Assembly: GCF_014805685.1 (NCBI RefSeq)
Contig: NC_060892.1
Coordinates: 8,311,490 to 8,375,489, forward strand
Direction of reading: 5' to 3'
Length of the DNA stretch: 64,000 nt
DNA from: Silurus meridionalis
Lineage: Eukaryota > Chordata > Actinopteri > Siluriformes > Siluridae
Shown here: piece after piece, positions 34,564 through 47,857 of the stretch
Layout of the letters: each line of letters opens with the position of its first letter
How positions within the stretch are numbered: the stretch's first letter is position 1
The notes under the pieces: model-generated
What the model was told of the DNA's origin: nothing
Seen by the model: the letters and a program-made list of their open reading frames with translations, nothing else
The model's database searches: none
Position numbers and translations under genes: made by a program

Positions 34564-35789
34564 TGCCGGGCGCATACTGTGCGATTTTTATCGTCTTTTG
34601 CAATTGTTGCTTGTCAGACTGTACATGAACTCCATGTTACACTGTAGGATCTGAGATATAATAAGTCAGACTGTACCAGAGTTAAAAACTAATGTAGATA
34701 AGAAAATTACTTGTCTCTCGCTAATGGTAGTTAGCAGCACAACAAAAACAATATGTAGCATAAATTTGCATGACATGCCTTGATAATAAAACGTCATAGA
34801 AACTACTTTTCAGTCCATAATGCGAGAAGTTTCTCTTCTTCCTGTACCGTCTGCCTAAACCGTATCGACATTTTCCCTTAGGCGGTTTGAAGTTTTAATG
34901 CTAATTGCGTCATCAGGTTTGGCGCTCCAATTGGTTCTTGGTTCTACGGTCGTCGTAGGAGAAGTCACACTGCAGGAACGAGTCTGAAATCTCCTCACAC
35001 TGGCAGAATTTCATCAGAGGAAAAAAATATATTGCAGTGGCCATTAATGGGCTGTCGACAAACATGTCAAACCAGTGATCAAGGACTACAGATTATAGGA
35101 ATCTTTTAGGATTTTAAAATTTTGTATCAGATTGGGTTAAAACTTTCCATAAGAATAAACTGGAATTAGTGTGAATAAACTGTGAATTTACCAAATTGCA
35201 GGTTAATCTATAACAGGAAATTTAAATGTAGTTTTAAAAAAAAAAATCTTGCAATTTAATCTTGGTTAAAACAACCAAATTGAATGCAGTTTCAGTCAAT
35301 CACATGCAAACAGCACACTTACTGTAAAGCTATTGAGGCCACACCCCCTACATACACTGTGCATCCCTCCATAACATAACACAGATCATTTATATAAATC
35401 CTGCACACAAAATAATGTAAAAAAAAAAAAAAAAAAGTCCATCATGTTTAGTATTCATGTAAATTTGTATAAATATTACATGCATTTAGTTTAAAACATT
35501 TTTGTGCTATGTGTAAGATATTGTGCAACAAAACTATACTAACAATTAAATTAAAATCTGTCATTTTTAAAAATCTGTGTTTGCATGCGGTAGAGCTTAT
35601 GACCAAACAAAATGTTTATATATATGTTTGGATATGATATAGTTTATATAAATTTTCAGATATAACACATTTATTGGAATATATCCAAAATTCACCAGAT
35701 GAAGTTCCCATGGAGAGTTTTTGGATAGTTTGCAACCCTATTCTCAGACGACCAAATCGTGGCCAAAATCGCACAGTGTGCACCTGGCT
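34564..35789. mobile_element. PIF/Harbinger-like element with TAA duplications, non-autonomous
   Basis: The left end TGCCGGGCGCATACTGTGCG and the right end, read inward, AGCCAGGTGCACACTGTGCG form inverted repeats. TAA lies at both flanks (34561-34563 and 35790-35792), matching the three-base TWA duplication of PIF/Harbinger elements. 1,226 bp, AT-rich inside, no open frame of note. Confidence 0.7.
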
Positions 35790-36099
35790 TAAGCCGTACG
35801 ACCAAACTTTTTTCTTTTTCCCTAAGCACTTGAGCTGTAGTTAGTGCTGTATATCCTGTATCAGAAGCAATTATCATCCTGCCATGCTATGTGAAGTGTA
35901 TCAAAAGCTTAGTAGACAATGTTGTCAATTGGTTGTATTATTGAGGGGCTTCAGTAACAAACAAAAAAAATCTGTCTCACTTACGAGTTTTATTCAGATC
36001 AGTGACGTGTGCATTTGGATTCATGAGGAATACATCAGAAAATTGTGGAAATCAGACAAACAGAGGAGCATCTGTTCTTTAGCTGACTGAGAGCCCAAC

Positions 36100-36560
36100 T
36101 GATCAGACTGTCGTCTAGAACAACTACAACCCGGAGAGTACGGTTATAGTACTATTGCAGTGCAGGAGCCCTGTATTACAAAGACAAAAAACACAATTTG
36201 AGTGTGCACTAGTCCCAAAACTGCATCTGATCTGGTCAGATGACTCATTTTTCGCCATGTTCTCAACAAGTGGGTGAGTGCATGTGTGTCCGCCAAAGGA
36301 ACGGTACAAACCTGAATGCTTGAAGCCTACAGTGCAAGGCAGCTCTGTTCTACTGTAGGAGGCAGTTATATTTTTCTTACAGGATCTGAGTCCACTTTAA
36401 TAAAGCGAAAGGTCGCTGCAAATCAATACATTCTGACCCATCAACGCTTTTCTGTATAATGAGCCATTTCGATCCTGATAGGAGTGGTATTGTCTGACCT
36501 CGCCCACATCTACAGAAATATAGATGATGTAAATCATATGCAATAACCTTCAAAGTATTC
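36100..36560 (+). mobile_element. Tc1-like transposase pseudogene, family E
   Basis: About 36225-36345 reads LIWSDDSFFAMFSTSG then HVCPPKERYKPECLKPTVQG, the central Tc1 transposase region around a catalytic aspartate. Decayed continuation through ATCCTGATAGGAGTGGTATT extends to GATGTAAATCATATGCAATA. Stops and indels interrupt it. Ends were not found. Confidence 0.7.
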
Positions 36561-39500
36561 GAATCTTAAACAATTGAAGATGGTTTTTCAGTTATAGTGA
36601 CAACATTCTGCACCACCTTAAACAAAAACACAAACTATGCATTTTAGTAAAAGTAGAGATACACACACTAATATACTGTATTATTCCAATAAAAGAGAAT
36701 TGCTCATTGCCTTCGAATGTACTTAAATAATAGTAATTTGGATACTTATTATGGATATATTGATTGGTGGATTGCTGTGTGTTTGACCAGTGTTTAATCC
36801 ATAAATAAAAAGGAACTGATTTCGCAAAATGTAGTTGTGTACAAATTTGAAAGTGCAGATACGCAAAAAAACATCTTAAGTACAGTAACAAATTACACCA
36901 CTGTTTAAAACTAGCATGCAGACTCATTAAATATACATTATGCCATTATAGATTCAAAGCTGCTTTGGTAATTTGTGACCCATCGTCAGACATTTATACC
37001 CTTTGTTGTTTTTGTTTTCTTAAATTGGCACTTGTTTGCATTACGAAGGAGCTATACATCATTATCCTAACCAGTATTAGATTTATACCTCAATGTTACA
37101 ATCAATTGTTTGGTGCAACAATTATTGTAAAATTTTTGTTTAATCAGTCTTAACTTTCAAAACCAAGTTTGCCCCTTTTTTCTCCCCCGAATGCCATTTT
37201 TTAAATTCTGGTATGACATTTAGCTTTAAAACGTTAGCTAGTATTTAGTTATTAATGCATATAATATTCATTCAAATAAAAATGTTTTATTAATTTTTAT
37301 TTTATTATAAACAGTCTGAAATGCATATTACTGTTTCCATAACATAAGAAGAATAAAAGGATAAAGATTTCAAAATTGAAGAATAAAAGAGAATAAATGT
37401 ATACATTGGTATGCCTTTAGTATTTGAGAAAGAACAGTTTGGAGAAGAACTACATATGGGTCAGAAAGGCAAGTGTCCCAATAATCTTTTCCATATAATG
37501 TATGTTGCAGTATTACCTACTAAAGTGCAGTTGTGAAGATGTGTAATTGAAATGAAAGTGAATTGTGTAGAAAGGCAGGTCGAGGTAGTGAGATTTACTT
37601 ATCGCATATTGATATGTTCCTATTACTACAACTTGAACTACTCTGAAGTTTATTGTTCCTGTAGTCACTGAAGCACTACAATCTTTTATTCCATCTGCCT
37701 CTTTTCCCAGTCTCTCTGTAACCATCATCCATTGCAGAAAGAGTCTTTATGTTCATTTAGCATTAATAAATCTGAAAATAAATCTGACCATATATAGATT
37801 CATAACTCCTTTTTATTTTTAAAGCTTGTAGCATTTTAGAATTGGGTGTATCTATCTTTTTCTCTCTTTCTCTCCATTTTGTTCCTATGAAAACCTAGTA
37901 GAACAAGAAGAGTAAGTGCTCTTAGACGTTTCCATACACTCTTCTCATACTCTTCCTTCTCTCTTTTTATTTCTCTCCAACTCAGCCATAATTGCATGTA
38001 GATAAATGCCATTCTCTATGCTCTTCACCCCACCCCCTCCACCCAGTCACCACCATTTTTTTTTGTCCTTTTCCTGCTCTCTTTTCTCCATTTCTCTCTC
38101 TTTCTAGGAACAGGAACATGCACATCTTTTTTTCCCCCCATACTACCAAATTTCTCTCACTCCACTCCACTTCCATTCTCCGTCATAAATACATGCTCTG
38201 TCTTTGCTGCCCCATTCAGCCTTTTGTGTCAAAACCGCTGACCCGCCTTCATTTACTTACCGAACAGAGAACGAGCCATAGAGCTTTTGACACTTGGAGC
38301 TGTGTGCTTAGCACTGCTAATTTGATTCATCATAAAAGCTGTGTAACATTTGCCTAATAAAGATTAACGTGGTAATTATTTTACTTTCGCTGACGAACCG
38401 GACTGAAGCCGCAAGCTCTGTGTGAACGCTTCAGGATATCTGATCCTCAAATAGGTTTTATTTTGTCAATAATCGGTCCTGTGTAGCAAAATTCCTTGCT
38501 GGCCTCGTGTGCCGTGAGCCGCTGCGGTGTTGGACTTGGCCTCTGTCGTGTTTTATCTGTTTTTTTCTGTTATTATGCATTTCTGTCTACTTGGATCTGT
38601 TCAGTTTATAAATTTTAATGATGGATAGAAGGTTGAATAGCTTGATGATAAAAAATACATTTTTAATTCATACATTTGAGATGGTCCCAATGTAATATAA
38701 AGCCAATACTCCTCTGTATTGGGTTGATGTTTAAACAGTCCGCCATGTTGTGTCTGGGTGGGTGTTTTCTTTATCAACATAAGCATGACACAAAGATGAC
38801 CTTACGTAGTGTGGCTCGGCAACAAAGACCTGCACGTGGTGCCATCACTACGATATTCACGCAACATAGGGTAGTTTGTGAAGTCATGGTGACCATTCAA
38901 TGCACAGATGTTTTGATTTATAAGCGGCATAATTTCTTATTATTTAAAAAAATCATTATCTGAATAAATCAATGAAGAAATGAAGGACAAAATCGGGCTT
39001 CCAGAATTTCTGAAAAATTGCTGTAAATTGTTTTTCTCAGTCATCCTTTTGTTGTAGCAATGCTTGCCTTGGTTTGTAACTGATCGTGGAATTATAGCTT
39101 CAGATTGGTATTGTAAATAAGGCTAATTGCTACAATGTTGGCTTTGAAGAGAGCGCCGTTTCTTTTTCTTTCGGTTTTAACACTCAGATCTTGCATTTAG
39201 AAAAACACATGCTTATTTGATTTGTGAGTGTATTGCATTGTGCACATAAAAATTGGATGTGTTGATGGAGATCCATGAAGAATAAAAATCTAAATAAGTG
39301 ATACACAAAGCATAGAAAAGTATATATGTGCTGCAAAGATTTGTGATTTGGCTGCATATATAATTAAGTGAATGATACCTAGCATAATGTACAAACGAGC
39401 TAGTTGGTGTGTTAACACTGTTATCCAGCTAAGTAGCTTTTACATTGTGAATATATGTCAGTATGTAATTTAGTCTTAGCATCCACTCTACATCGTATCT

Positions 39501-39905
39501 AAAAGATATTAATAGCGCCTGACTAGCATTTATTTTCCTCGTGACATGTTTAACTTTGTTTCGTGTCAGTGTGTGTGCTGTGCTAGCAAAAGAATTACAA
39601 GTAAGAGCTTTGCGGCACTTTATTTGCTTTTCCATGTTTTTACAAAATTCTGCGTATTCCCAATTCTAAAAAGGACGCAGATCATCTGTGCAAGCTAATT
39701 AATTAAGTGAAAAGCGTATGTGTGTTAGGTAGCAGAAGGCTGGATTTAGAATGAGCAGCAAGTGCTATAGTTACTGCATTGACATGTGTTGCATCATGGC
39801 GTAGTCTGGGTTTCTTAAAAATTCTTACTAATGAAAGGTTTTTTGTTTTGTTTTGTTTTTTGTAAAAGTTCATAGTGAGTACATTTGGCCTTTCTTTCTC
39901 TGGTG
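36561..39905. other. long intronic stretch, nothing recognised
   Basis: About 3.3 kb of AT-rich sequence with CT-rich patches (37850-38110). No repeat, RNA or splice-bounded exon is supported. The TTTTGTTTTGTTTTGTTTTT run at 39840-39860 is simple sequence. Confidence 0.45.
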
Positions 39906-39910
39906 GTTTT

Positions 39911-40060
39911 ACAGCCCCAATTCCAAAACAGTTTGGACCCTGTGTAAAAATGTGAATAAAAACAGAATGTAATGATTTGCAAATCTCATAGACCAATTTA
40001 CAATGGAACATTAAAAAAAAAAAAAAAAAAAACATATCAAACGTTTTAATTGAACAAATG
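39911..40060. mobile_element. fragment of a dispersed DNA element
   Basis: CAGCCCCAATTCCAAAACAG followed by GAATAAAAACAGAATGTAAT and ATGATTTGCAAATCTCATAG is the familiar terminus of an abundant fish transposon. Only this end is present and the superfamily is not assigned. Confidence 0.6.
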
Positions 40061-40364
40061 CACCATTTTACCATCTGGCTTTATCTTGTTTTTGTTTTCT
40101 CATGCCCTTGACTCATTTATTGAATCATATATACATTTAATGAATCTGACATGGTTTAAAAGGCAATTTGACCAGACATTCATCTGCTGCACTTTCAGTT
40201 CACCTTCTAATTCAATACATCCAACCATAAAGACATTTGGTCCTTATAATGAGTAATATATTAAAATCCCAGTGCTTTTTTGAAAGAAAAAAAAACATTT
40301 AGCAGGACAGATGAGCAAAATTCATAGTATGAAAACTACAAAAGTACACAAGTTGAAGAGGTGC

Positions 40365-40665
40365 AGTCAGCAATCAAAATCATTCAATGCTATTTAGGGT
40401 TGAGGTCAGAACTTTATAGTAGGCCACTCAATATCGTCTCCTCCAACCTATGTAAAGCATATCTTAATGGAGCTTGCTTTGTGCACAGGGGCATTGTCAT
40501 GCTGGCACAGGTTTGAGGAAAATTACATGCAACTTCATCCAAAGACATCCTATACAATTGTGTGCCTCCAACTTTGTGGTAAAGGTCTGAGGAAAAACAC
40601 GTATGGCTGGAAATGTCAGGTTTCCCAATACTTTTGTCGGTATAGTGCAGTTACAACTGGGGCCT
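40365..40665 (+). mobile_element. MITE family M, copy 4
   Basis: GTAGGCCACTCAATATCGTC, GTGCACAGGGGCATTGTCAT and a right end CCCAATACTTTTGTCGGTAT are diagnostic of the family. Confidence 0.7.
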
Positions 40666-41994
40666 GATTACAGCTGTGCACAATTTTCAGCATTATCTTG
40701 CCACTCTTATGTGGAATTTTGGCTATATATAAACTCTGATCTCCCACTGTTGCGTTTTTTTTTTTGACTACAGATAGCATTTAAGGTGGAAAAATTCCCC
40801 ATACAGAAGGGGAGTTATGAATTTCGGTATGAATCCTGATTGAAAATTAGATTTCTGTCATCAAGCTACGGGTCTGCGGTTTGTTTTCTTCTTCATCTGG
40901 GTCGTCTAGGATTCAGACTATGTCTCTTGATATACCTCATGCTTTTAATATCGATGACTGTTCCGCCGTACAGATTCAGTTCTTTCTCTGGGTTGGCTAA
41001 CGAAGACCAAAAACACCGAAACAGTGCCAGGGCTGTCAGCCCCCCCCACTACCACAATAAAGACTTCTTTATTTTCCTAAAAGCAGCCATACATACAGCA
41101 GAGCAGATGAACAAACAGCAGCTGATTATATGTGTACGGCATTTGGCAGCCGGTTTGGTGCACGCGGTTCGCGTTTGATGCCGTCGCTTCGGTCTCTCTG
41201 AGGTTTGAACTGTATGTGCAGAGCTTGCGCAGTCACAATGCAAACCAGCTGCTGCAATCACAGCGTTAGTGCTACACAACAGTGGGTTTTATAAAAACAT
41301 TTGTTTTGCATTACCATATGTGTGTGTGCATGTTTGGGTCTGGGGAACAGGATGCATGGGAAGTATAAGGGTGGCCTGCATTCTTCTGCAATCTATATAC
41401 AGGGGAAGGGCAAACCAACAAAACCGTAACAATATAATCAAGGGCCTAATAAACACCTCCAGGACAACTTTAATCCTGCTTGGAATGCAATGGTGAATTT
41501 TTGGGTTGTTGTTTAAAAAGAAAATCTTCAATTATAAAGGAGCTCTGATTCACAGGCTGTCCTCCAGAGCTTATTCAGCATCCATACATGATCAGTAATG
41601 TTTAAAATAGGGTGATTGGGGAAGATATGGAAGACATTTCATCCTTAAAGTCCTCAACCCCATGTTCACTTTTAAAACTTATACATGTTAGGTACATATT
41701 ATGTGAATTTTACATGCTGGAATAATGGAAGTTTATCAGGAAAAGTGTTGGGTTTTGTCCTGAATGATCATTTTATACTTAATTTAATGCAAAGCAGTCA
41801 GTCACTGGACCTGATGATATTGGGTGGCAGCCCATTGCCATTATGGATTCTTTAAACATACCTACCAGGGCCTAATTTACTAATCGCAATCAACCAACTA
41901 TGTTAACAATTGTCCATAATACAGCTGATTTTTACCTTTGTGATGCCCAGGATTCATTAGAATAAAGCACAGCTCACAGAAACTGAAATAAAAC
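40666..41994. other. intronic DNA, nothing certain
   Basis: No gene. A less AT-rich block at about 41080-41260 stands out slightly from its surroundings but has no recognised content. Confidence 0.4.
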
Positions 41995-43022
41995 ACTACC
42001 ATGATAGAGTGTCCCCTGAGGGCAAATAGCTGCAAGTAAGGTTCAACCATTGCAGCACGTTTGCGACCATAGACACACTCTTGTTATATTTCCTAATTAG
42101 TGGTATTGTTGGTCTAAAATTATGTTTTTTCCTGATGTGGCCTTTTGCTGTTGAAGCTCTAGTCACGTCAGGTTCGACATCTTGCATGTTCTGAACTGCT
42201 TTTCTGAACACCACGGTTGTAACAAATAGTTGTTTTGAAGTACTTTAGACTTCCTTTCACCTGAAACCAGTATAGATATTTTCCTTCTTTCAAGCATTTA
42301 TCTATAACCCATTCATGTTTAGCTATTGTAATCTACAATTCCAGTAACTGATGCTAAGTATAAGAGATCATTTTAGGTTCACATTATAGAAATGTACACT
42401 CTGGATGTCAGCTAGTCAAATTCCTGCTATTGGCTGACAGGATTTAGTTCTGATGTGTCCTTTTGCTGTTGTACTCCTATTCACCTCAAGATTCGATGTT
42501 ATGTGCCTTCTGACGTTTTTCAGCATGTTTTGGCAAAGAATTGACAAATTTCCTAATTGAAAGTCTTAGTTGCTAATTGATGTGGCTTTTGCTGTTAAAC
42601 CTCTATTCACCTAAAGGTTGGACACCCTGCGTTTTCTAAACTGCTTTTCTGAACACCACGCTTGTAACGAGTGGGTTTTTTCAGTTACTCTAGACTTCCT
42701 GCCAGCTCAAACTAGTATAAATATTTTCCTCAGATTTTTTTAACAAGGCAATTTTCCATTCACAGAACTGTCACTCCCTGGATGTTTTTTGTTTTTCTCA
42801 CCACCCTGTGTAAAGTCTAGATGTTTTTTGTATATGAAAATCCTGGGTGATTAGATTACTTCTGAAATACTGTAGTCATTGAGGTCACATTTCCAACCCC
42901 ACATTGCTGTAAAAACATTTACAGAAGCTCTTGATCTGCATCTGCTTGAGTTTGTCTGTTGCACCGGTGCCACAACTGCATTAATGTGTTCAGGTCGTAC
43001 AAATAAAGTGGCTGCTGAGTCG
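41995..43022 (-). mobile_element. Tc1-like relic, family B, with internal duplications
   Basis: Phrases such as CTGCTTTTCTGAACACCACG (42198 and 42641), AACTGTCACTCCCTGGATGT and the terminal ACAAATAAAGTGGCTGCTGA belong to a widespread fish Tc1-like element. The section CCTTTTGCTGTTG occurs near 42140 and 42460 with a variant near 42585, so parts of the element are present two to three times in tandem. No open transposase frame remains. Confidence 0.65.
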
Positions 43023-43392
43023 GTATGTTTGATTTGAATATTTTCTAGTAACTTCTATGAATTAATAATTAGCCCCCAGGTTTCCTCTAACTAGCTTTGG
43101 ACCTGCTTCCTCTACAAATATTCTAGACATCAATGTTCTCAGCTCTTACATGCTTCATGGCCAGTTTTTTTTTCCCCTTCAAATGCTGCCAGATGTCAAA
43201 CACTGCCTGCTTTAGATGAGATTTCTTTTGCGAGCGACATTATTTTTTTGTTGATTTTGTGCTATGTTTTGGATCACAGCCTCGTTAAAGGATATGCTGT
43301 TTCTTGCTTCATGGTATGTGTCTCTTTTGCAGAGAAATTAAGTGTAATAGAGGTAGATTTTCCTGCTTCCTCTTAAAAGTTGTGAATCATAG

Positions 43393-43394
<2 letters not shown>

Positions 43395-43443
<49 letters not shown>

Positions 43444-43640
43444 AGATGAATCAGCAGCAGTCAAGCAGTGAAGTAGTTAATGATAAATCATGCTGGTTCT
43501 TTTATGGTGGTTAGTTTGTCAGTGAGGTTTTAGTGTGTGTGTGTGTGTGTGCGTGTGTTTAGATGAATCAGCAATCATCTGACGGTTTATGGGTGGTCAG
43601 TTTGTCAGTAAGCTCATTACTTTGTGTGTGTGTGTGGGGT
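43395..43640. repeat. (TG)n arrays within a roughly 117-bp duplicated unit
   Basis: TG arrays lie at 43395-43441, 43533-43557 and about 43622-43638. The first two are each followed by TTTAGATGAATCAGCA and then a TTTGTCAGT segment, so the whole unit is duplicated. Confidence 0.85.
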
Positions 43641-43694
43641 GGATAGTGAAACAGTAATCATGAAACACACCACGTCAATCTACATCTTTTATCC

Positions 43695-43935
43695 TGTTTT
43701 TTCTCTGTCTCTTGGTCTCTTTCTTTCTTTCTGTCTGTCTTTCTCTGTCTGTTTGTCTGTCTCTTGTTTATTTATCTGTCTCCCCTGTGTCTGTCTGTCT
43801 CTGTTTATTTGTCAGTCTGTCTATTTGTCTGTCTCTCTGTCTGTTTATCTATCTGTCTCTGTCTGCTTGTTTGTCTCTGTATATTTGTCTGTCTCTGTCT
43901 GTTTGTTTGTCTCTGTCTGTCTTTATTTTTTCTGT
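43695..43935. repeat. degenerate (TCTG)n simple repeat
   Basis: CTGTCTGTC and TTTGTCTGTC units over about 240 bp. The open frames rich in Ser, Leu, Cys and Val here are artefacts. Confidence 0.9.
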
Positions 43936-43989
43936 GTTTTTTTTTGCTGTTCTCCCTTTCTTCCTTTTTTTTTTTCTTTATTCCATCTG

Positions 43990-44764
43990 ACCTACAGTGT
44001 GAACTCATCTCGATCACTCGAAGTTGTCTCCCATCAAGGTTTTTTTTACACTGAGTTTCACAGTCCATGAAATCAGTCACTCCTCTAAACTTGATCATAT
44101 AGTGAGACATTTCTTTGGGTAATGTCTTCACTGTTTAAAAAAAACCCCTCACCTGTGTTTCTCCTTAAACCTCATAGATCTCCATTTTGGCAAAGCGAGA
44201 GCACTCCTTCACATCCATGAATGAAACATTTCCAATCTGGCAAGCTTTTTGTATTCTGCCACTGACTAATCCAGGTGGATACTGTCCTCGGTGGAACATT
44301 AAAAAACCTGCGCTGTAGCGCTATTGCCAGCTCGCCTGGATGGCCTCCAGACTTTCTGCACTCGTTCTTTGTTCGCCTTTCTCCAACCTCCACCCCCGAT
44401 CTCTTCTACTCGTTCTCCAATAGATGGCATTGGAGGGGTAGAGAAAAGAGCGTAACTGCTTTGTGCTCTTGTGCAACATTTCCAGACAGAGAGAAAAAGA
44501 CAAAACATGAGCAGCTCAGAAACTACCCTTTCTTTTGTTTTGCCTGCAGATTTCATAGATGTTCTTTCAGAGTTCCAGAGATTGAACAACTGTAAATTCA
44601 ACCTAAACTCAACCCAAACAGATGAGAAGTACAGTATTTGATCTAAAAATCAGTATTTCTTCTCTATCTAGTATGTCCTAGAGCTTCAAAATTTCTGATT
44701 AGCAATAGCACTGCACTCATGTTCATATCACAAACCATCTCATTAGAACTGTCCTAATTTTTGT
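43990..44764. other. intronic DNA, nothing certain
   Basis: A moderately GC-balanced block (44160-44600) has open frames on both strands, but no recognised protein and no matching splice signals. Confidence 0.4.
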
Positions 44765-44766
44765 GT

Positions 44767-45158
44767 GTATATACACTATATAGTGAAAAGGATTTAAACA
44801 CCTGACATTTTTTAGCTTTTGTGGTTCTTCCACAAACATTTACCACAAAAATGAATTTTATAGAATGTCTTTGGATGCAGTTGCATTACATTTTCTCTTT
44901 ACTTGAGCTAGCAGACCCATGCCTACCTCAAACAATGACTGCAGCCCAAGTGTCCTCACCTCATCTACATCAGTACCTAACTTTACTAACACCCTTATGG
45001 CTGAATGAGCACAAACCTCCACAAGCACACTCCATATTCTAGTGGGCCAACAAGGTTATTATAAGACCAAATAGTGGATTAAGTGTGGAATAGGATAGTC
45101 AAAAAACTTATGCAAATCGTATTTGGGTGTCCACAAACTTTTGTCCATGTAGTACATG
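44767..45158 (-). mobile_element. MITE family M, copy 5, with both ends
   Basis: The left end TATATACACTATATAGTGAA and the right end TGTCCACAAACTTTTGTCCA are partial inverted copies. The interior contains CTTATGGCTGAATGAGCACA and ACACTCCATATTCTAGTGGG, complementary to other copies. Confidence 0.7.
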
Positions 45159-45424
45159 GGCTTCAGGTTAACATTGGATCTTAAACTTTTTTGCTGCTAC
45201 AGTTTAGAGATTATTCGAACAGTGAATCTTCCAGTTTGTTGATGTTTGCATACTCTACACAGTTTGTGGAGGAGAAGTGAAATCCATCATAACTGTAAAG
45301 TTATGAAAATATGTCAGTTTTTGCCTCAACATTCTCAGGTTCCAGAATGTATTAAATTATAATTTTTTTTTATTAATGTAAAATTCAGAAAGTACTTTTT
45401 TTGCATACAGCACATGTATATCTT

Positions 45425-45625
45425 TGCACACACTGGCCAAAAGGCTGTGGAAACCTGACCATCATATACTGTACGGATGTGTTTTTTGAACTCCAGTCTT
45501 CTGGGAAGGAGTTGAACCAGATTTTGGAGTGTAGCTGTAGGGTTTTGGTGTTAATCTGACACAAGAGCATTAGTGAGGTTATAGTAAACCCCCCCATTCA
45601 TCTTATATGAGTTTTTATTAACACA
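45425..45625 (+). mobile_element. MITE family M, copy 6, fragment
   Basis: CACTGGCCAAAAGGCTGTGG and TTGAACCAGATTTTGGAGTG match the 5' half of the family. Confidence 0.55.
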
Positions 45626-45748
45626 ATCAAGGACTACAATATTGCAACCCTGTATTAAAATTAAATTATTATTTGCACTGCCTCACTTTACATACCCACA
45701 CAGACTTTAGAGTAATGCCTTTATTTATGATTTTATTTAATAGTTTCT

Positions 45749-45753
<5 letters not shown>

Positions 45754-45830
<77 letters not shown>
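45754..45830. repeat. (TA)n microsatellite
   Basis: About 38 TA units followed by a T run to 45842. Confidence 0.98.
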
Positions 45831-45839
<9 letters not shown>

Positions 45840-45877
45840 TTTAGCACCAGCACACCATGACAAACCTTGAATTTCAA

Positions 45878-46012
45878 CGTTATGCTGGAACACATTCAGG
45901 CCTTTTTGTTCAAATAAAGGGAAATTGTAATACTACATCATACTAAGACATTGTACACACTAGATTGCTTCGAATTTAATGGCAGCAGTTTGGAAAAGGC
46001 CAGCTTTGGCTA
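45878..46012 (+). mobile_element. MITE family M, copy 7, fragment next to TA repeat
   Basis: AAATAAAGGGAAATTGTAAT, TACTAAGACATTGTACACAC and GGCAGCAGTTTGGAAAAGGC match the 3' half of family M. Confidence 0.5.
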
Positions 46013-46499
46013 CACAGAGTATGATGTCGAGGTTAGGTAAACGTTCTATATAGAGACTTTAAGCAGTAGAAGAAGAGTTAAAGAAGAAGAGTCATGTTCT
46101 CCCTAATTTGAGCAGGATGTGGTCTGTGGGTTCCTCCGCCCGAGACCAGGGAACAAGAAAAGCATTTTGCTCGATGATTACAAGAAGACACTTCATTGAT
46201 CTTCTCGTGGAGTGTATCATACCAGTGTTTACCTAAGCTCCGGCTACAGGAGGTCCGTAGGCCGCCGCGCTTGGCAGCGTGTTTTATGAGAAGAGCTTTG
46301 TGGGAACCGAGAGTGAGCGAGTGGGAGAAAAGAGAAAGAGGAGAAACAGAGAAGTGGAAGCCGAACACAGATGCGAATGCTATTAAACAGGACGGATTGC
46401 TGAGCACGGCCGTTTCAATCTCCACTTCTCCACATGTCTGACTACAGCAGCCCTTAACAAGAAACAAACACCCTCCAGACGACGCCACACACACATACA

Positions 46500-46502
<3 letters not shown>

Positions 46503-46546
<44 letters not shown>
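46503..46546. repeat. (CT)n microsatellite
   Basis: About 22 CT units, followed by short CAC-interrupted CT runs to about 46577. Confidence 0.97.
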
Positions 46547-46550
<4 letters not shown>

Positions 46551-46579
46551 TCTCTCACACTCTCTCTCTCACTCACTCC

Positions 46580-47538
46580 CATAGTTTTTCCCTGCTGATA
46601 TCCTCCCTGCTTTGGGCCTGTGGTTGTATATTACATTAGGATGGCTTTTCAAAATGATGCACTTGGGTTGCCAAATGTACACCAATTACTCCAGCTTAAT
46701 TTTTAAAAGTTATGTAGGGCAGCAGATAACTTTCAAAGCTGTCCTCTAGGTGCATTTAGTTTTTGCTAACATGGACACAAATACGGCACTCCATGATTTT
46801 GCTGAGTGACACGATTACAAAATGATGTAACAGCACCAATAAGTACTACTAGGTAAAGTTGTGCAATTACATATAATATATAGTATATGTAGCTAGAAAC
46901 AGTACTGCACTTATCTTTCTCAGGTACCTTGCTGGGTTAACCAAAGAGATTACTTGCTTCACTGGCTGCTGAGTGGACATACTGTACCAAGCTAGATAAA
47001 GAGTATTTAATACATTTTGTGTTCCCAATTAAAGCTAAAGCGTGGGTTACTAGCGAGCTAGCTACTACAAGGTTAAACTATTGCTTCATGCTTAAACTAA
47101 AACTCACAATTCTTGTAAAATCAGGACATTTTCCTCAACCCTTTCTACTTCTGAGGTAAATCCAACACAGTGAACAGTAGTAGCAAGAAAACCAAAATAA
47201 AAATTGTATGGTTGTGTTGTGGCTACGTTAGCTATTCGACTTTTCATCTGAATGAAAATGTGCTCTGTTGTTGACTCTGTCCCATCCAAATTTATGGACA
47301 GATATGGTACTGAGTTAGTTGTTTTCATTATGTAAATCATAGATGAGATTGAAGAAGCCAAACAAACACACACACACAAACACACATTCATTCAGATATT
47401 TGGGGGTCAGAAACCGAAATAGCCTTCAAAGCCTAGGGCTGTTGAGACTTGTTTGTATTTTGGGCTTAGCATCTACAGCTTTTAGTAATGGCTTTGCAAT
47501 GTTTGTGTTTGTTTGTTTTACACAGAGACAGACACGTG

Positions 47539-47540
<2 letters not shown>
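46580..47540. other. intronic DNA, nothing recognised
   Basis: No supported gene or repeat was seen apart from short CA runs near 47367-47385. Confidence 0.45.

Positions 47541-47595
<55 letters not shown>
47541..47595. repeat. (CA)n microsatellite
   Basis: About 27 CA units. Confidence 0.98.
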
Positions 47596-47598
<3 letters not shown>

Positions 47599-47857
47599 TA
47601 GAAAGCAAATAAAAGGTTGTCTTTGTGTTTAAACATGATGGTGCTGGCTTTAATAAATGATGGCAATGTTGGCTGGTTTATCTCATCAGTGTTGTTTTGG
47701 GCCAAAGCACAGAAACATGGCTCCTTTTTAGATCAGCAGGAACGTTTTGGCTTGTTGTTTATTCTCTTTCCAAAGTGACACTAATTAGAAACACAACACT
47801 AGCCTCATTCTTTAGACACTTTGGCTCTACTTTAGGCCAGCATTGCGATATTATTGA

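Noticed and set aside
44549..44590. Possible exon after TTGCCTGCAG (FIDVLSEFQRLNN)
   Set aside because: No donor in a fitting phase lies nearby, and the peptide does not match EFL1 after GNVL.
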